Shown piece after piece: positions 35,253 to 46,749 of a stretch of 64,000 nucleotides of DNA. This DNA comes from Amylostereum areolatum (lineage: Eukaryota > Basidiomycota > Agaricomycetes > Russulales > Stereaceae). The stretch spans positions 186,001 through 250,000 of the forward strand of contig SAXG01000023.1 of NCBI GenBank assembly GCA_012932865.1, read 5' to 3'. A program made the position numbers and the translations under genes. The notes beneath the pieces were generated by a model. That model did not search any database and was not told where the DNA came from. It saw only the letters and a program-made list of their open reading frames with translations. The stretch's first letter is position 1; the number at the start of each line of letters is the position of its first letter.

Positions 35253-38200
35253 ATGCCCCTTGCAAAGATTCAGTGGTCGGCGAAGCTTCGAACTCTCCCC
35301 TGCAAAGCCCCGGGATGTCGCCAATGGTTCAAGAATGTCTCCGGCCAAACGCAACACTTCAATGCACGTCATGCCATCAATTTACTGCCAGCCCCAGCAC
35401 CTCGTATCGTCCGACACCGGATACCGACGCCCATACCTGCCAATGAGGACGGTGATTTCGACCCTGCCATGCCGGGCCTTGAAGATGACGACGGCGATTA
35501 TGACGACTACAACTACAACGACTACAACTACGACGACCACGACAACAACGCGGGCGGTGTGTACATGGGAGCACGAGCGGAAACGCACCCCCATCTTGAT
35601 GGTACGCTCAAGCTCTGCTTTCGTAGCCTTTGCTCACATTATATCCAGGACGACCTTGCAACTCGCACGGGGCTCATCTTCCGGCGGGATCACCGCCTCC
35701 GGCCCCTTCACACCCTCCTGCAGACGACTACTCGCCTTTCAATAACCGTGAAGAATTCGAGATTGGCGACTTTCTGTACCGACAGGACGAGATGAGCGGG
35801 GCAAACGTCAACAAATTGATGGCCCTCTGGGCTTCGACACTTCACGAAGGCGAGGATCCACCATTTGCCAGCAACAAGGATATGCAAGAAACCATTGATG
35901 CCAGCAAGCTCGGTGACGTCGCGTGGCAGTCGTTCAAAGTGACCTACAACGGCCCCCTTCCTGCCGGCGAAGTACCACCGTGGATGCTCGCATCGTATGA
36001 GGTTTGGTTCCGGTGCCCGCTGGAGGTACTACGCATTCAATTATCGAACCCAGATTTCGCGTCGGAAATGGACTTCTGTGCGAAGAGGGTTTACGACGCA
36101 AAGAACAAACGTCACTACCGTGACTTCATGTCCGGTGACTGGGGCTGGAAACAATCAGTGCGTTCATTTTGTATCACTCATATTGACCGGAAGCTGATCC
36201 TCAACGCTATAGGATATATTGGCTGAAGATCCTCGCAACCACGGGGCAACGTTCTGTCCCGTCATCTCGGGGAGTGACAAGACGACGGTGTCCGTTGCCA
36301 CAGGGCAGCATGACTATTACCCGTTCTATCTTTCTAACGGCCTTATCACCAACGGAGCACGGCGCGCCCATCGCGAAGGTATCTCACTGGTTGCATTTCT
36401 GTCCATACCTAAAAGTACGTATACTTATTGTCCTGTACCCAAGACTGTGAGCTAACGAGCAATGGAAATCAGCGGACGAGCAATTTCACAATGACAGCCG
36501 CTTTCGCATGTTCCGTCGGCAACTATTCCACTCATCCCTTCACATGATCCTCCAGCCCTTACGTTCTGGGATGACGGATCCCGTGGTGATGCTGTGTGCC
36601 GATGGTCACTACCGCCGAATAATATTTGGTCTTGGCCCATATATTGCTGACTACCCGGAGCAAGTGATGTTGGCTTGCATAGTCCAAAATTGGTGTCCGA
36701 AGTGAGTTCCTTCTCGTGTTCAGGTCATAAGTATAAGATATAACCTTCTGTCTTTATCAGATGTACAGCACGGCCTTCGCTCTTGGACGGACCGGGAATG
36801 CGTCGTTGCGCAGAACACACCGACGCCGTCGTCAACGCGTTGGGTATCAAAGCTGCCTGGGAGAACTATGGCATCGTTGGTGAGGTCAAGGTATCCTTCT
36901 CTTCTACTTATTACCGCGGTAGTATGCAGGTACTGACAAGTGTCATAGCCCTTTACAGACGACTTTCCGCGTGCAGACATCCACGAGCTACTATCCCCCG
37001 ACCTCCTACATCAGATCATCAAAGGGACCTTCAAAGACCACCTCGTCGGGTGGGTTAATCAATACCTCGTTGAAGAACACGGCCAGTCCCGTGCGTCGGC
37101 AATTGTCGCAGACATTGACCGTCGGTGAGTTCCTATATCTGACTCGTAGGAAACCATACTGACTTTCTTTGGATCTAAAGGATTGCGGCAGCACCGAGCT
37201 TTCCTGGGCTTAGGCGTTTCCCTGAGGGGCGCGGGTTCAAACAATGGACCGGCGACGACTCGAAGGCCCTCATGAAGGTAAGAGTATTTGCTAATGACCC
37301 TGTATTTGTCCTGACGATTTCCCCTGTATCAGGTTTACCTGCCCGCTATCGCAGGACATGTACCTGGGCAAATGGTTCGCGCGCTCAGCGCCTTTTTAGA
37401 ATTTTGCTATCTTGTACGAAGGTCCACCATCGACGAGGATACCCTGGACGCTATTGACGGCGCCCTTGCGCGCTTTCACCTTGAACGCGAAATCTTCCGT
37501 GATGTCGGTGTGCGACCGGACAGATTCTCACTTCCGCGCCAGCACTCCATGGTCCACTACGTTCCTCATATTAGATTGTTTGGGGCGCCAAATGGGCTCT
37601 GTTCGTCCATAACCGAATCAAAGCATATCAAGGCAGTCAAAGATCCGTATCGGCGGACTAATCGCAATGAGCCTCTCGGCCAGATGCTGCTAATCAACCA
37701 GAGACTCGACAAGCTGGCCGCAGTCTGTGTTGACTTCACGGCTCGTGAGATGCTCAATGGGCCATGCCTCGGTCTTCCGCCCATCGTCCTCGCCACTGTG
37801 CATCGTGATGCCTTGGCCCCTGCCCCTGCCCCCATTCCTATCGCTGATCCTATCGTCCTTGACGAAGAAGGAAATGTCGACGACGATGGAGGGGATGTCG
37901 ACGGGCCTGTTGTGATGGGAGAAGTGCAACTTGCGAAGTGTCGAGGTATGTCAACCGGGTCCATAGTATTCTCTCTGAGCTAATCTGATCTTTGGTACAG
38001 TACGTCATCTTCCCCGGCCTGTAGACATGCTCGCCGCTACCATCAACATTCCTCGTCTTCAAGAACTGATCCGTCGTTTCCTATATGATCGACAGTTCCC
38101 TGACTCGGAGATCTCTCCCGTTGATGCCGCACTTGCCAGCTGTCCCCATTTTGACGGGCATGTAACTGTTTTTCCTTCCGCCGTCGCCATATTCTACGCC

Positions 38201-38665
38201 CCAAGTGACCTTTCCGGAATTGGTGGCATGCACTGCGAGCGGATCCGATCTACCGCGTCATGGCGTCACGGTCCTGCACGACGGGACTGCGTATTCCTTG
38301 AAAAGGATCCAGATGTGGTGGGGTTTAGAGGCCTGTACGCTGCCCGTGTTTTGCTTTTTTTCCAGTTCACATCAGATGGTGTCGATTACCCGTGCGCGCT
38401 CGTATCGTGGTTCTCTCCTATCTCGGAGACACCATGTCCCGATACAGGCATGTGGATTGTCGAACCTGACCTTGACAGGGATGGTGATCGTGAACTGTCG
38501 GTCATCCACATTGATTGCATTCTTCGTGGTGCACATCTGATTGGGGTGTCTGCCGGTGCCGAGTTCCTTCCACGGTCTCTATCACATACAGATAGTCTGG
38601 ATGCGTTCCATGCTTTCTATGTAAATAAATATGCAGATCATCACTCTCATGAGATTGCATTTTAG
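35253..38665 (+). CDS. Plavaka transposase 1
   Basis: This is a DDE-type transposase of the Plavaka family, known from Agaricomycetes. The ATG at 35253 leads into a C2H2 zinc finger (CKAPGCRQWFKNVSGQTQHF, ending NARH). A repetitive acidic stretch (DYDDYNYNDYNYDDHDNN) encoded by GAC/TAC/AAC codons follows. The catalytic domain shows FCPVISGSDKTTVSVATGQH, MLCADGHYRRIIFGLGPYIA, DYPEQ, NWCPKC, and ELLSPDLLHQIIKGTFKDHL. Next come WTGDDSKALMKVYLPAIAGH, SLPRQHSMVHY and the family hallmark SSITESKHIKAVKDPYRR. The C-terminal domain ends in YVNKYADHHSHEIAF. At least seven introns with good borders are visible, at about 36160, 36415, 36702, 36893, 37124, 37277 and 37947. No disabling mutation was seen, so the copy may be active. 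Confidence 0.85.
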
Positions 38666-38939
38666 AACCTTAATATATGTGTGCTTATCATCACTGTCCC
38701 AAGTCTGAGTTTGTCTGTCCAAGGAGCCTAAGTGCTTTCTGGATTAACAAGTATTTCTCATCTATGCCAAAGTAACCCAGCTAATATATCTGTCCCCAAG
38801 TGAACTTCTAAGGACCATGTGTTTGATCAAGCCCACCAGCAACTTTGTTCCAGTCCAAGTTCTGTCCAAGGTCGATCTCCAAGTTCAAGTTGTTTTGTCA
38901 AGTTCAAGTACAGCTCAAGTACTGGGAGTTTTCCTGATG
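38666..38939 (+). repeat. right end and subterminal repeats of Plavaka 1
   Basis: It contains repeated CCCAAGT, TCCAAG, TCAAGT and CTCAAGT motifs leading into the terminal repeat (reverse complement of the left end). The arrangement mirrors the left end. Confidence 0.65.
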
Positions 38940-38942
38940 CAC

Positions 38943-39235
38943 GATGCAGAGATCCGTGCAATTATTGAAGGTGTTTGTGGTACGTCTTACAGTTATCTGA
39001 TCATGTACCATTTGTTCATGAGGCTTGAATAGGCGCCAAACTGATATATCTCCCCCCATATTCTCCCGATATGAATCCTATTGAGCAAGCGTTCAGTGCT
39101 ATCAAAGCCTGGCTTCGTCGACATGAAGCCGAAGCAGTCAATCCACAGACTCGGCCAGCACTTATGCGTCGGGCAGTTGATGCCGTTCAAGCGGAGAGTG
39201 CGATTGGTTGGATTATGAACTGTGGTTATGTGTAG
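38943..39235 (+). pseudogene. IS630/Tc1-type transposase, 3' part
   Basis: This completes the transposase started at 31043. The first codons (DAEIRAIIEGVC) join directly to the His-His codons before the Plavaka insertion. A short intron (about 38980-39031, donor GTACGT, acceptor AATAG) is followed by AKLIYLPPYSPDMNPIEQAF, which contains the conserved Y-S-P-x-x-N-P-I-E motif with the third catalytic residue (Glu). The stop at 39233-39235 is 26 bases from the stop of the convergent passenger gene. Confidence 0.88.
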
Positions 39236-39261
39236 AGTAATTACAGCCCTCATTCTCTATA

Positions 39262-40358
39262 TCAAGAAAAAACATCCTCATCCCGTGTAAGAGTGCGAGC
39301 AAATGCCCGTTTCACCTCCAGACGCGCCACCCACTGGCCAGCAAAATGTTGAAACTGGTGCACCGTCTCCATGCTAATGTTAAACATATCCATCATCAGG
39401 TCGACGTCAAGTAAAGAGAGGCTCTCAGGAGAGTAGCCTGCCTCGCCAAGCACCTGCCCATATTGCAACAAGTCAAGACCCTCCTCCTGAAGCAGCATCA
39501 TCAGAAAGTAAGACATCACCTCACGCTGTGGTGGGATAGGGGAAATAGGGAGGTGTATGGAGCGAGGGCGCAAAGGCGTGGAAGGAGATGGAGTGTGCGG
39601 CGAAGGGGATAGATAATCATGGGACACAAATGATGATGACATTGGTCGGGACATCTGTGCGGATGCAGATGCAGCATGTGGGAGAGACGGAGAGTCCATC
39701 ATCCTTGCGAGGAGAGTACCCTGCTGCTTGACGATCTCAGCCATCGTCATCGCGAGAGGTATCGGCACATTGTTACGTGGCTCAACCTGAGGAGTAGGAG
39801 TTGCCGGCGCAGAGACTGGACCCCTTCAACCATGAGGACGAGGACCGATACTGCCGTCTCGAGGTCCGTCAAAGGATGGCCAGGTGGGAGGAGTCTGAAA
39901 GGTAGCATCACGGCTCTCCTAAAAATATAATGAGTTGAGCATCGGAGGTGGAATTTCGAAAGCACATACAATTGCAGCAGCCCAGTCGCAAAAGCGAGCT
40001 TTGTTGAGAGCAACATGACCTCCCTTTCCGTCGGGCCAGCAGTAGCCCTGATTGCCATGCTCACCCAAATGTTTATCGCACGGGTAAAGTTTCTGAAGCT
40101 GGAGGATGTGCTGGCCATTGATCTGAGCCTGCGCAGAGAAATCACCAACTTTTGGAACCTAAAACAAACATTAGGTTTGGGTCACCAGATCACGATTGCG
40201 CAAATATACCTTAGTTCCTGCTGCTGGTGCGTGAGGGGCAGGCTGATTGCCAATGTTCATGATCACATCAGCAGGCTGTAGAATTGATGTATTAAACATA
40301 AGGAACATATAATAGCGTACAAGGAAGCGTACCCGAATCCGAGACCGAAAGGGCTCCA
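39262..40358 (-). pseudogene. passenger gene of the Tc1/mariner element, 3' part
   Basis: This continues the gene that starts at 55905 and is cut by the gypsy insertion at the CTCCA site. Exons include PFRSRIR, ADVIMNIGNQPAPHAPAAGT, and a conserved-looking core: VPKVGDFSAQAQINGQHILQ, then CDKHLGEHGNQGYCWPDGKG and GHVALNKARFCDWAAAI. The last part is Ser/Pro-rich and then helical (LLQEEGLDLLQYGQVLGEAG, MDMFNISMETVHQFQHFAGQ). Proteins with a similar 'C-x2-HLGEHG-x2-G-x-C ... H-x2-L' core are, from memory, widespread unknowns in mushroom-forming fungi. A TGA at 39828-39826 lies in frame, but it may fall inside an intron ending CTCCTCAG at about 39788, with a weak GTCCTC donor. Function unknown; DNA-binding or element regulation is only a guess. 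Confidence 0.65.
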
Positions 40359-40778
40359 TGTCAGAAACACAGTTTATGAGACCGATGAACCGCCTAAGTC
40401 GCGATGATGGGAGGAGCGAGAAGAAAATAGATTTGAGAGTGCCAGGGTCTAGGGTAGTGCAACGTGCGCTACAGTACCGTATGACGAGATGGACAGTCTA
40501 GGGAAAAGGGAAGAGAAACACTGTCCTTATATACAAGTGGGAACAATGGTGCGATGCGATGCGATAGTGGTGCGAGCGGGGGGAACAATAGGAAAGGAGT
40601 CATGGGGCGGAGGACGAAGGTCCGGAGCAGTGATGTCATAGATAAGGATGCGGAACCCCGCTCGGAAGTCCGGGCAATGACGTCATTGAAGCATGTGATG
40701 CGAGGGAAAGTCATGTGCCGTGACATGTCGCGTGTACGAGGTCTGCAAACGAAGAGAGAAATGGAGCGATCCGTGACA
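40359..40778 (-). repeat. 3' LTR of gypsy element B
   Basis: This is 420 bases, a near-identical copy of 54552-54971. It contains a TATA motif (TTATATACAAGTG on the plus strand) near the middle. Relative to the minus-strand coding direction this is the downstream LTR. Confidence 0.92.
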
Positions 40779-40871
40779 TTACCCCCCCTTTAAGACGCGC
40801 TTTCGCCTGGAGCGCGATGTCATCTGCAAGGGTAGATGCGAGAAAATCGTCAAAGGAGATGCCGAGGGAAC
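40711..40871 (-). pseudogene. pol of gypsy B, detached C-terminal end
   Basis: The last codons of gypsy B pol were separated from the rest by the gypsy A insertion. Across the GTTCC target duplication the frame continues as VRSLGISFDDFLASTLADDI, then LQAKARLKGGVMS. It runs about 20 codons into the LTR to a TGA at 40713-40711. Confidence 0.75.
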
Positions 40872-41328
40872 TGTCAGCAACGACTAGTGCGACAGCACCA
40901 AGTTACGACAAAGCTGACAGAGGAAGAGGACGACAGAGGGGAGCCGATCAGACACGGCGACAGACAAGGGAAAGCAAGCAAAGTCGGTAGAATTGACTAG
41001 CTCGAGATAAGGAATATGTACAGCGAGAGCGAGCCTTATATACACAAGAGGAGAGAGACTTAGGTAAGCAACCAATACACGGCGATCAGTAAGCAGACCA
41101 AGTATAAGTAAGCAGTCGTATGTAAAAGAGCACAGCATGAGTCAGTATCGTACAGCATGAGTCAAGAGAAAGGAGTCAGACCCGGACCGAGATGAGTCAC
41201 GTGGGTCCGGGCGGGATATAGATGAGCCGGGTCCGGGCCAAGGTGGAGCCGGACCGGTGATAAGTCGATAAGTCCTAAAGCGTGTAACCGATGTAAAGTA
41301 AAAAGAAAATTATAGACCGTTCATGACA
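40872..41328 (-). repeat. 3' LTR of gypsy element A
   Basis: This is 457 bases starting TGTCAGCAACG and ending TGACA, apparently identical to 47929-48385. It contains CTTATATACAC, a likely TATA region. The pol stop codon lies eight bases inside it. Confidence 0.95.
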
Positions 41329-44300
41329 TCACCCCTTCCTTAGATTCGACGTCCTCGTCGTAATCAGATTCAGTTTCTTCCTCCGACAGGAGTTTCCAAC
41401 GATTAAGGCGTGCAGGTTTCGGGGCACCCGGATGTTCACGGTGGAAGTCGTCAATGCGTTTCTTGGCATTCTGGAGATTGGTGAGAGGCTCCCAAGTATT
41501 GTCATTGTCTGGGTAGCCTTTCCATTTGACGAGGTACTTGAAGCCGCGACCAACCTTCTTGGAGTCTATAATCTTTTCGACCTCATAGACTTCCTCTCCT
41601 TGGACTAACTCTGGCGGTGGAGGTGTAGGTGCTTTCTGATTGTCAAAGGCGGGACCGTTGTGTGGAGATAGGAGGGACTCGTTGAAGACTGGATGTTTTC
41701 GTGACCAGGATGTAGGGAGGCGAAGCTTGTAAGCCGATGCTCCGACTTTTTCCAGGATTTCGAAAGGACCAAAGCGCTTGTCATCTAGCTTTTGCATAGG
41801 ACGTGCCGTTTTGATTACGGTTTGGCCATCTCTGGTCTTGGCTTCCAGCCAGACGAAGTCGCCAATTTTGTAATCTATTGGTTCGTCCTTCTTGCGATCG
41901 TAAAAGCGCTTTTGATCGTCCTGTGCTGCCTTTAGCGCAGAGCGGGCTTCCTCATAGATGTCTCGCATGCGTTGTGCAAACTCGTTCGCCGATGGGTTGT
42001 CTGTCTCACGTCGAGGGTTTGTCCCCAGGTAGAGTTCCCGACCATAGTTGGCAAAGTTGGGAGACATCCCAATCGAACTATGGACCATGTTGTTGAGTGC
42101 AGTCATGGCAAGTGGGAGGTAACGTGTCCAATTGTCCTGTCGTTGATTGACGAAGATGCGAAGGTAGTTTTCCATGGTCATGTTGGAGCGTTCGGTCTGT
42201 CCGTCCGTCTGAGGGTGATACGCCGTGGACGGGTTCCCTTCAATGCCTAACAGTTGGAACAATGCTGTGGTGAATTTGGAGACAAACACGCTGCCACGGT
42301 CGCTGATGATCTTTCTAGGAATTCCATGATGGGGGACCACCTCGCGTAGGTACTCGAAGGCGAGTTCGTCCTCCGTTAGGTCTTTGGTCGTGGCCCAGAA
42401 TACAACCTGCTTGGTACCCATGCAGTTCACATTGCAGATGGCGTCTTTTCCATCCGAGACTGGGAGCGGCATGACAAAGTCGATGGATACATGCTCCCAA
42501 GGCGCTTGTGGCGGGTCATGTGGGTGGAGTGGAGCGGCAATGCGATCATGTCTAATCTTGGTACGTTGGCAGGTCTCACATCCTTCAACATATTTCCGGA
42601 CATCGTCTCTAATGGCAGGCCACCAGTAGTTGCGCGTGATGAGCTCATGGGTCTTGTATCGTCCTGGGTGACCGACAAGCGGGCCGTCATGATGAGCTTG
42701 GATGATGTCTGCACGGAGTCCTTTGTCTCTTGGGACATAGAGTCTGTGTTGCCAGGTGATCGTTCCATCTGCGTGTTCCAGCCATCCCTTCACTTTGAGT
42801 GCTAAGGCGCGTTCTACTGCATGGTCTCGGAGTAAGGTAGCCTCCTGAATCCGCTCAATGAAGACATTGTCAGGTCCATTGGTTATAATTCCTGCATGGT
42901 TGAGGGCGCGAAAGAGTTCTGGTTTCAGGAGGACAATGTTTTCATTGTCTTTCTCCCCCTTCTCAAGGCCCGCTAGTCGGGAAATAGCATCGGGTTTACC
43001 CATTGTTTTGCCAGGCTTGTGGAGTAGCGTACAATGATACTCTTGTAGCTCCGTTAACCATCGTGCTTGTCTCCGATTTAGCTTCTGCGCCTTGCGGAAG
43101 TACGTGAGATTGCGATGATCCGACCAGATTTCAAACTCCTGTCGTGCCCCCATGAGGTATTGTCTCCATTCCTCTAGCGCCGTCATGATAGCCAGTAATT
43201 CCTTGTCATAAATCTCATAGTTCCTCTCAGCTTCGCTGAGGGACTTTGAGAGGAAGGCGACCGGGTGCCATTTGCCATTGTCCTGTTGTTGCGAAAGTAC
43301 CGCGCCCGTGGCATAGTCAGAGGAGTCCGCCTCGACACGGAACTGTCCATCGTCTGTAGGGATTGCTAGAACTGGCTGCGATGTTATACGTCGCTTGAGT
43401 TCCTCAAAAGCCTCCTGCTGTGGGGTGTCCCAGACCCATTCTGTCTTCCCAGTGAGTTTAGTCATTGGGTGAGCAATGCCACTGAAGTCCTTGATAAAGC
43501 GACGGTAGAAGTTGCAAAAGCCCAAAAATGATTGAAGTTGTTTCTTCGTTTTGGGGGCTGGCCAATTGGTGATTGCCGCGACCTTTGCTGGATCCATGCG
43601 AACCCTTCCTCCGCCGACAATCATGCCCAGGTATTCGATTTCTGCCTTCTCAAACTCGCACTTTTCTGGCTTCAGATAGAGTTTGTTTTCTCACAGGATC
43701 CGAAGGACCTCCTTGACTATTTGACGATGTTCTTCTAGCGTATGTGTGAAGATGAGGATGTCGTCCAAATAGACGACCACGACTCCTTGGTGGATCAAGT
43801 CTTTGAACAGGTCATTCATCATGGCTTGGAACGTAGACGGGGAGTTGGTGAGTCCAAAGAACATGACCGTAGGCTCGTAGAGACCTTTGTTCGTGCGGAA
43901 TGCAGCTTTCCACTCGTCCCCTTCTTTAATCCGAACATTGTTGTACCCCCATCGGACATCGAGCTTGGTAAAGTGCCGTGCTCCTTTAAGTTTGTCAACC
44001 AACTCTTGGATGAGCGGGAGCGGGTAACGGTTCTTTATTGTCATCTCATTGAGCTTTCGATAGTCCTGCACAGGACGTAGCGAGCCGTCTTTTTTCTTGA
44101 TGAAGAAGAATGGGGAGGCCATGGGTGATTTGGACGGTTGGATCCGGCCAGATCTCAGGTTCTCTTCCAGAAAGGCGTCCAGTTGCTTCTGCTCGTCCAA
44201 TGTGAGGGGGTAAACTTTGCAATCAACCGGTTTGAAGTTAGGAGTGAGCTCAATGGCGTGGTCCCATGGGCGTCGCTCAGGGAGCTTGTCGAAGTCGTCT

Positions 44301-45496
44301 TTGTCAAAGATGTCCTTGAATTCGTGGTACGCCGTTGGGACTCGCTCAGAGAAGGTCTGTTCCTTTTTCTTAGCGTGTTCTTCAATTGCAATGTCCGATG
44401 CATGGGTCCGGATGTGGTATGTCGCTTTGTAGCCATCCCAGTCGAAAGCAAACAGCTGCTCGTCCTTTTCCATGTGGACTGGCTCTTCCTCCTCCTCTTC
44501 ATCCTCATCGATATTGAGGAGGGGAGGGGGACGAGAGCAGCTGATAGGGCATCGGTCAAATTCAATTGACCCGGATTTCCAGTCGATGTGAGGGTTGTGC
44601 TTCTTTAGCCACTCATGTCCAATGAAAAGGTCCGTATCTCCTAGATTGGAGACCGCCAGGTCAATGTTTTCTTCATGGTCTTGAATATTTAGGCGAAGTG
44701 TGACATATTCCGTAATGGGACCTCCTGTGTTGAGAGTGCCGTCTGCATTTCGTACTGGGATTGGGCGAGCAGTCCGTCGCGTGGGGATGTGATTTTCCTG
44801 CACAAACTTCGTGTTGATACACGAGCCAGTGCAACCACTGTCCAGGAGTGCGAGAGCTTTGACAATGCGTTTGGAATCTACCACCAGTTGTGTGGGAATG
44901 ACCGTTTGTTCCTTGGCGCTGGCGGAGCGTATGAACTGCATAGGAGTGGCGAGCTCTAGTAGAGCTTGACATGCTAACTCGTCTCCCATGCCAGTTATTT
45001 CCTTGATGGCTTCATAAGTAGCCTCGTCACGGCGTCGGTGGTGTGTCCAGATGCGAAGGATTGCAATCGCACTTTCGGGTTTGTCTTCCCTTAAGCGACG
45101 AAGCGTCCATTGAGCCGTTCCAGGTGCCATATAACATGATTTGGGCGCCGTGCCCCTTCCCTCGCACGGCGTTGTCCCTGACTTCACAGGGTCCATATCC
45201 AAAACCGAGTCCGTATCCAAAGCCGTATCCAAAACTGAAGCCGAAACCGAAGCCATATCCAAAGCCGAAGGCTCACAAATCGAGGCCTGAGTATCTAAAA
45301 TAACAACGGGACGCGTGCCCGTACCGATAGAGTCCGTAAGAGAAGTCATAATGGGGATATCCCCCGTAGTAGTACAGTCCGAATCAACAATGCGCATATG
45401 TAAACGAGAACCAGGCCACCGAGGCGCCACAAAACCAGACGAGCGAGAAACAGAAACTTGGGCTTCAGATGCCGTGTACATCGTCAGCCCCCTCAA
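41321..45496 (-). pseudogene. pol polyprotein of gypsy A (one premature TGA)
   Basis: This is a chromodomain-type Ty3/gypsy polymerase polyprotein of about 1,390 codons. In order it shows an aspartic protease (ALLDSGCTGSC), reverse transcriptase (FTKLDVRWGYNNVRIKEGDE, then VVVYLDDILIFTHT), and RNase H (DKELLAIMTALEEW). The integrase has a zinc finger (H-x-x-GPLVGHPGRYKTHELITR ... CETCQRTK) and a catalytic core (TAYHPQTDGQTERSN). The chromodomain (YEVEKIIDSKKVGRGFKYLV, then KWKGYPDNDNTWEPL) is near the C-terminus. A TGA at 43693-43691 interrupts the frame in the reverse transcriptase thumb side, where an Arg codon CGA would fit. The frame begins upstream of a gag overlap and is entered by a -1 shift. 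The stop makes this copy non-autonomous unless it is bypassed. Confidence 0.9.
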
Positions 45497-45502
45497 AAAC
45501 CC
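45493..45502 (-). promoter_or_regulatory. probable -1 frameshift site, gag-pol of gypsy A
   Basis: On the coding strand the junction reads GGGTTTTTGA. Gag ends at the TGA, and pol is open in the -1 frame across the U run. Gypsy B has GGATTTTTGA at the equivalent place. Confidence 0.55.
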
Positions 45503-46749
45503 TCCTTCTTCTCCTCCACCTTCGGCTGAGCTTGAAGCGCGTCCATCACGCTTTTCCGATCTTCGGCCGACAGGCTCCTAGCCCAGGCGGTGGGCGTCTC
45601 GAACGTCTGTGCTCGAGCCTCCCGCTTTGGTGGTTCCGTGTACCGGTCCCTCCCCCACATGTCTCGGATGTTCTTCACGTCCACCCTGCAGTCCCGCACC
45701 TGGTGGCCATTCTGTCCGCAGCGGAAGCATCGCCCCTTGATGTCGACACAGTTGACGTCCATCGGCTGACCTTTGCCACCGTGCACCGTGCCGGTTCCAT
45801 CGCGGCGCCATGGGACCTGCCCCCCTTGTTGCCCATTGGACGATCCTTGTCCTTTGGGTTTTTGGTTCTGCACGGGTCCACTGCGCTGGGTCTTAAGGTC
45901 CTCCCGCTCCTGTCGCAGACCATCGATCAGGATGATGCGCTCTTTGAGGTCCTCATATTTCTGAGGAACGTGACCGCTGTCGTAGATGGAGTCGATGGTC
46001 CGATAGTAGACGTTGTGTTTGAGCAGCTGCATGAGGTGGATAGGGTCCTGCGCCGTGGAGTATCCTGCCTTTCTTGCGAGTTGCTCGAATTTGGCGAAGT
46101 ATTCATGGGCAGTGGTACCCTTCGTCTGTTTGAACCCGTCCAGTTCGACTGCGGCACGGTGCTGCTCATTGACGTCGGTGAAGGCCCCTTTGAGTGCTTT
46201 GTGGAAGTCCACCCAGGCGACCATGGCTCCATTGGCCAAGTGTGCATCCTCATACTCGGCCTTCCAGGTGCGTGCTGCCTCCCCCGTCATGTAGGTGAGA
46301 ATGAAGAGGACTTTGTCCTTGTCCGTCACGAGGTCATCCTCAGCAGCTCGCATGTATTCCTCGCACGACCGCATCCAGTCATTGAAGTCCTCTCGTTTCC
46401 CAGAGAAGCCTTCAGGAGTTTTCGCGTGGACTTTCTTTCGGGGGGGTCTGGCGGCTGCGGCGGCTGGGGCACTAACAGTGACCGCAGGGGGGTTGACGGT
46501 GATGGGGGGGGCCGTGACGTTGACGGTGGGGGGTGGCAGGTTGAGGGCAGCAACAAGCACGGCAGGGATGGCGACCCATTGGCCATTTACTTCCATGAGC
46601 CAGGCATCGTCGGTGCCGTTATTCATGTGTTGGATGGGAGAGCCAGTTTGGCCGATGACGATGTTCCACGTTCCACCGATTTCGGTGCAGTTGGCGAGTT
46701 CGGCGGGGAGAGGGGGTTGGGGGTCGGTGCGGATCCACTGGGCAGCCAT
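45493..46749 (-). CDS. gag protein of gypsy A
   Basis: This is the capsid/nucleocapsid precursor that packages element RNA. The first in-frame ATG is at 46749 (MAAQWIRTDPQPPLPAEL). The capsid region carries GFSGKREDFNDWMRSCEEYM and FHKALKGAFTDVNEQHRAAV. The nucleocapsid has one CCHC knuckle (CFRCGQNGHQVRDC). It ends KKEGF at 45493. The frame stays open for a further 102 codons upstream of the ATG, back to a TAA at 47058-47056, and that upstream stretch reads as natural protein (FFVQLGDTTVEVAFVATQTS). Translation may therefore start further upstream or by stop-codon readthrough. Confidence 0.85.
   Translation of the reverse strand: MAAQWIRTDPQPPLPAELANCTEIGGTWNIVIGQTGSPIQHMNNGTDDAWLMEVNGQWVAIPAVLVAALNLPPPTVNVTAPPITVNPPAVTVSAPAAAAARPPRKKVHAKTPEGFSGKREDFNDWMRSCEEYMRAAEDDLVTDKDKVLFILTYMTGEAARTWKAEYEDAHLANGAMVAWVDFHKALKGAFTDVNEQHRAAVELDGFKQTKGTTAHEYFAKFEQLARKAGYSTAQDPIHLMQLLKHNVYYRTIDSIYDSGHVPQKYEDLKERIILIDGLRQEREDLKTQRSGPVQNQKPKGQGSSNGQQGGQVPWRRDGTGTVHGGKGQPMDVNCVDIKGRCFRCGQNGHQVRDCRVDVKNIRDMWGRDRYTEPPKREARAQTFETPTAWARSLSAEDRKSVMDALQAQPKVEEKKEGF

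Larger units (their letters stand above)
31832..38939 (+). mobile_element. Plavaka transposon 1 (CACTA superfamily), 7,108 bp, complete
   Basis: It is bounded by terminal inverted repeats that start ATCAGGAAAACTCCCAGTAC and are followed by TTGA; the right end is the reverse complement plus one base. It is flanked by the 3-bp direct repeat CAC (31829-31831 and 38940-38942). Removing the element and one CAC rejoins the interrupted Tc1 transposase codons exactly. It carries a plus-strand Plavaka transposase and a divergent minus-strand accessory gene, with dense CAAG-type subterminal motifs at both ends. Confidence 0.88.

Noticed and set aside
39826..39828. Premature TGA in the passenger gene of the Tc1 element
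   Set aside because: It may lie inside an intron that ends CTCCTCAG, so I do not count it as a proven disabling mutation. Spliced transcripts of an intact copy would decide.
45180..45290. Short CCGTATCCAAAGC-like repeats inside gypsy A pol
   Set aside because: They are explained as a low-complexity Leu-Asp-Thr/Ser repeat in the linker at the start of pol, not a separate feature.
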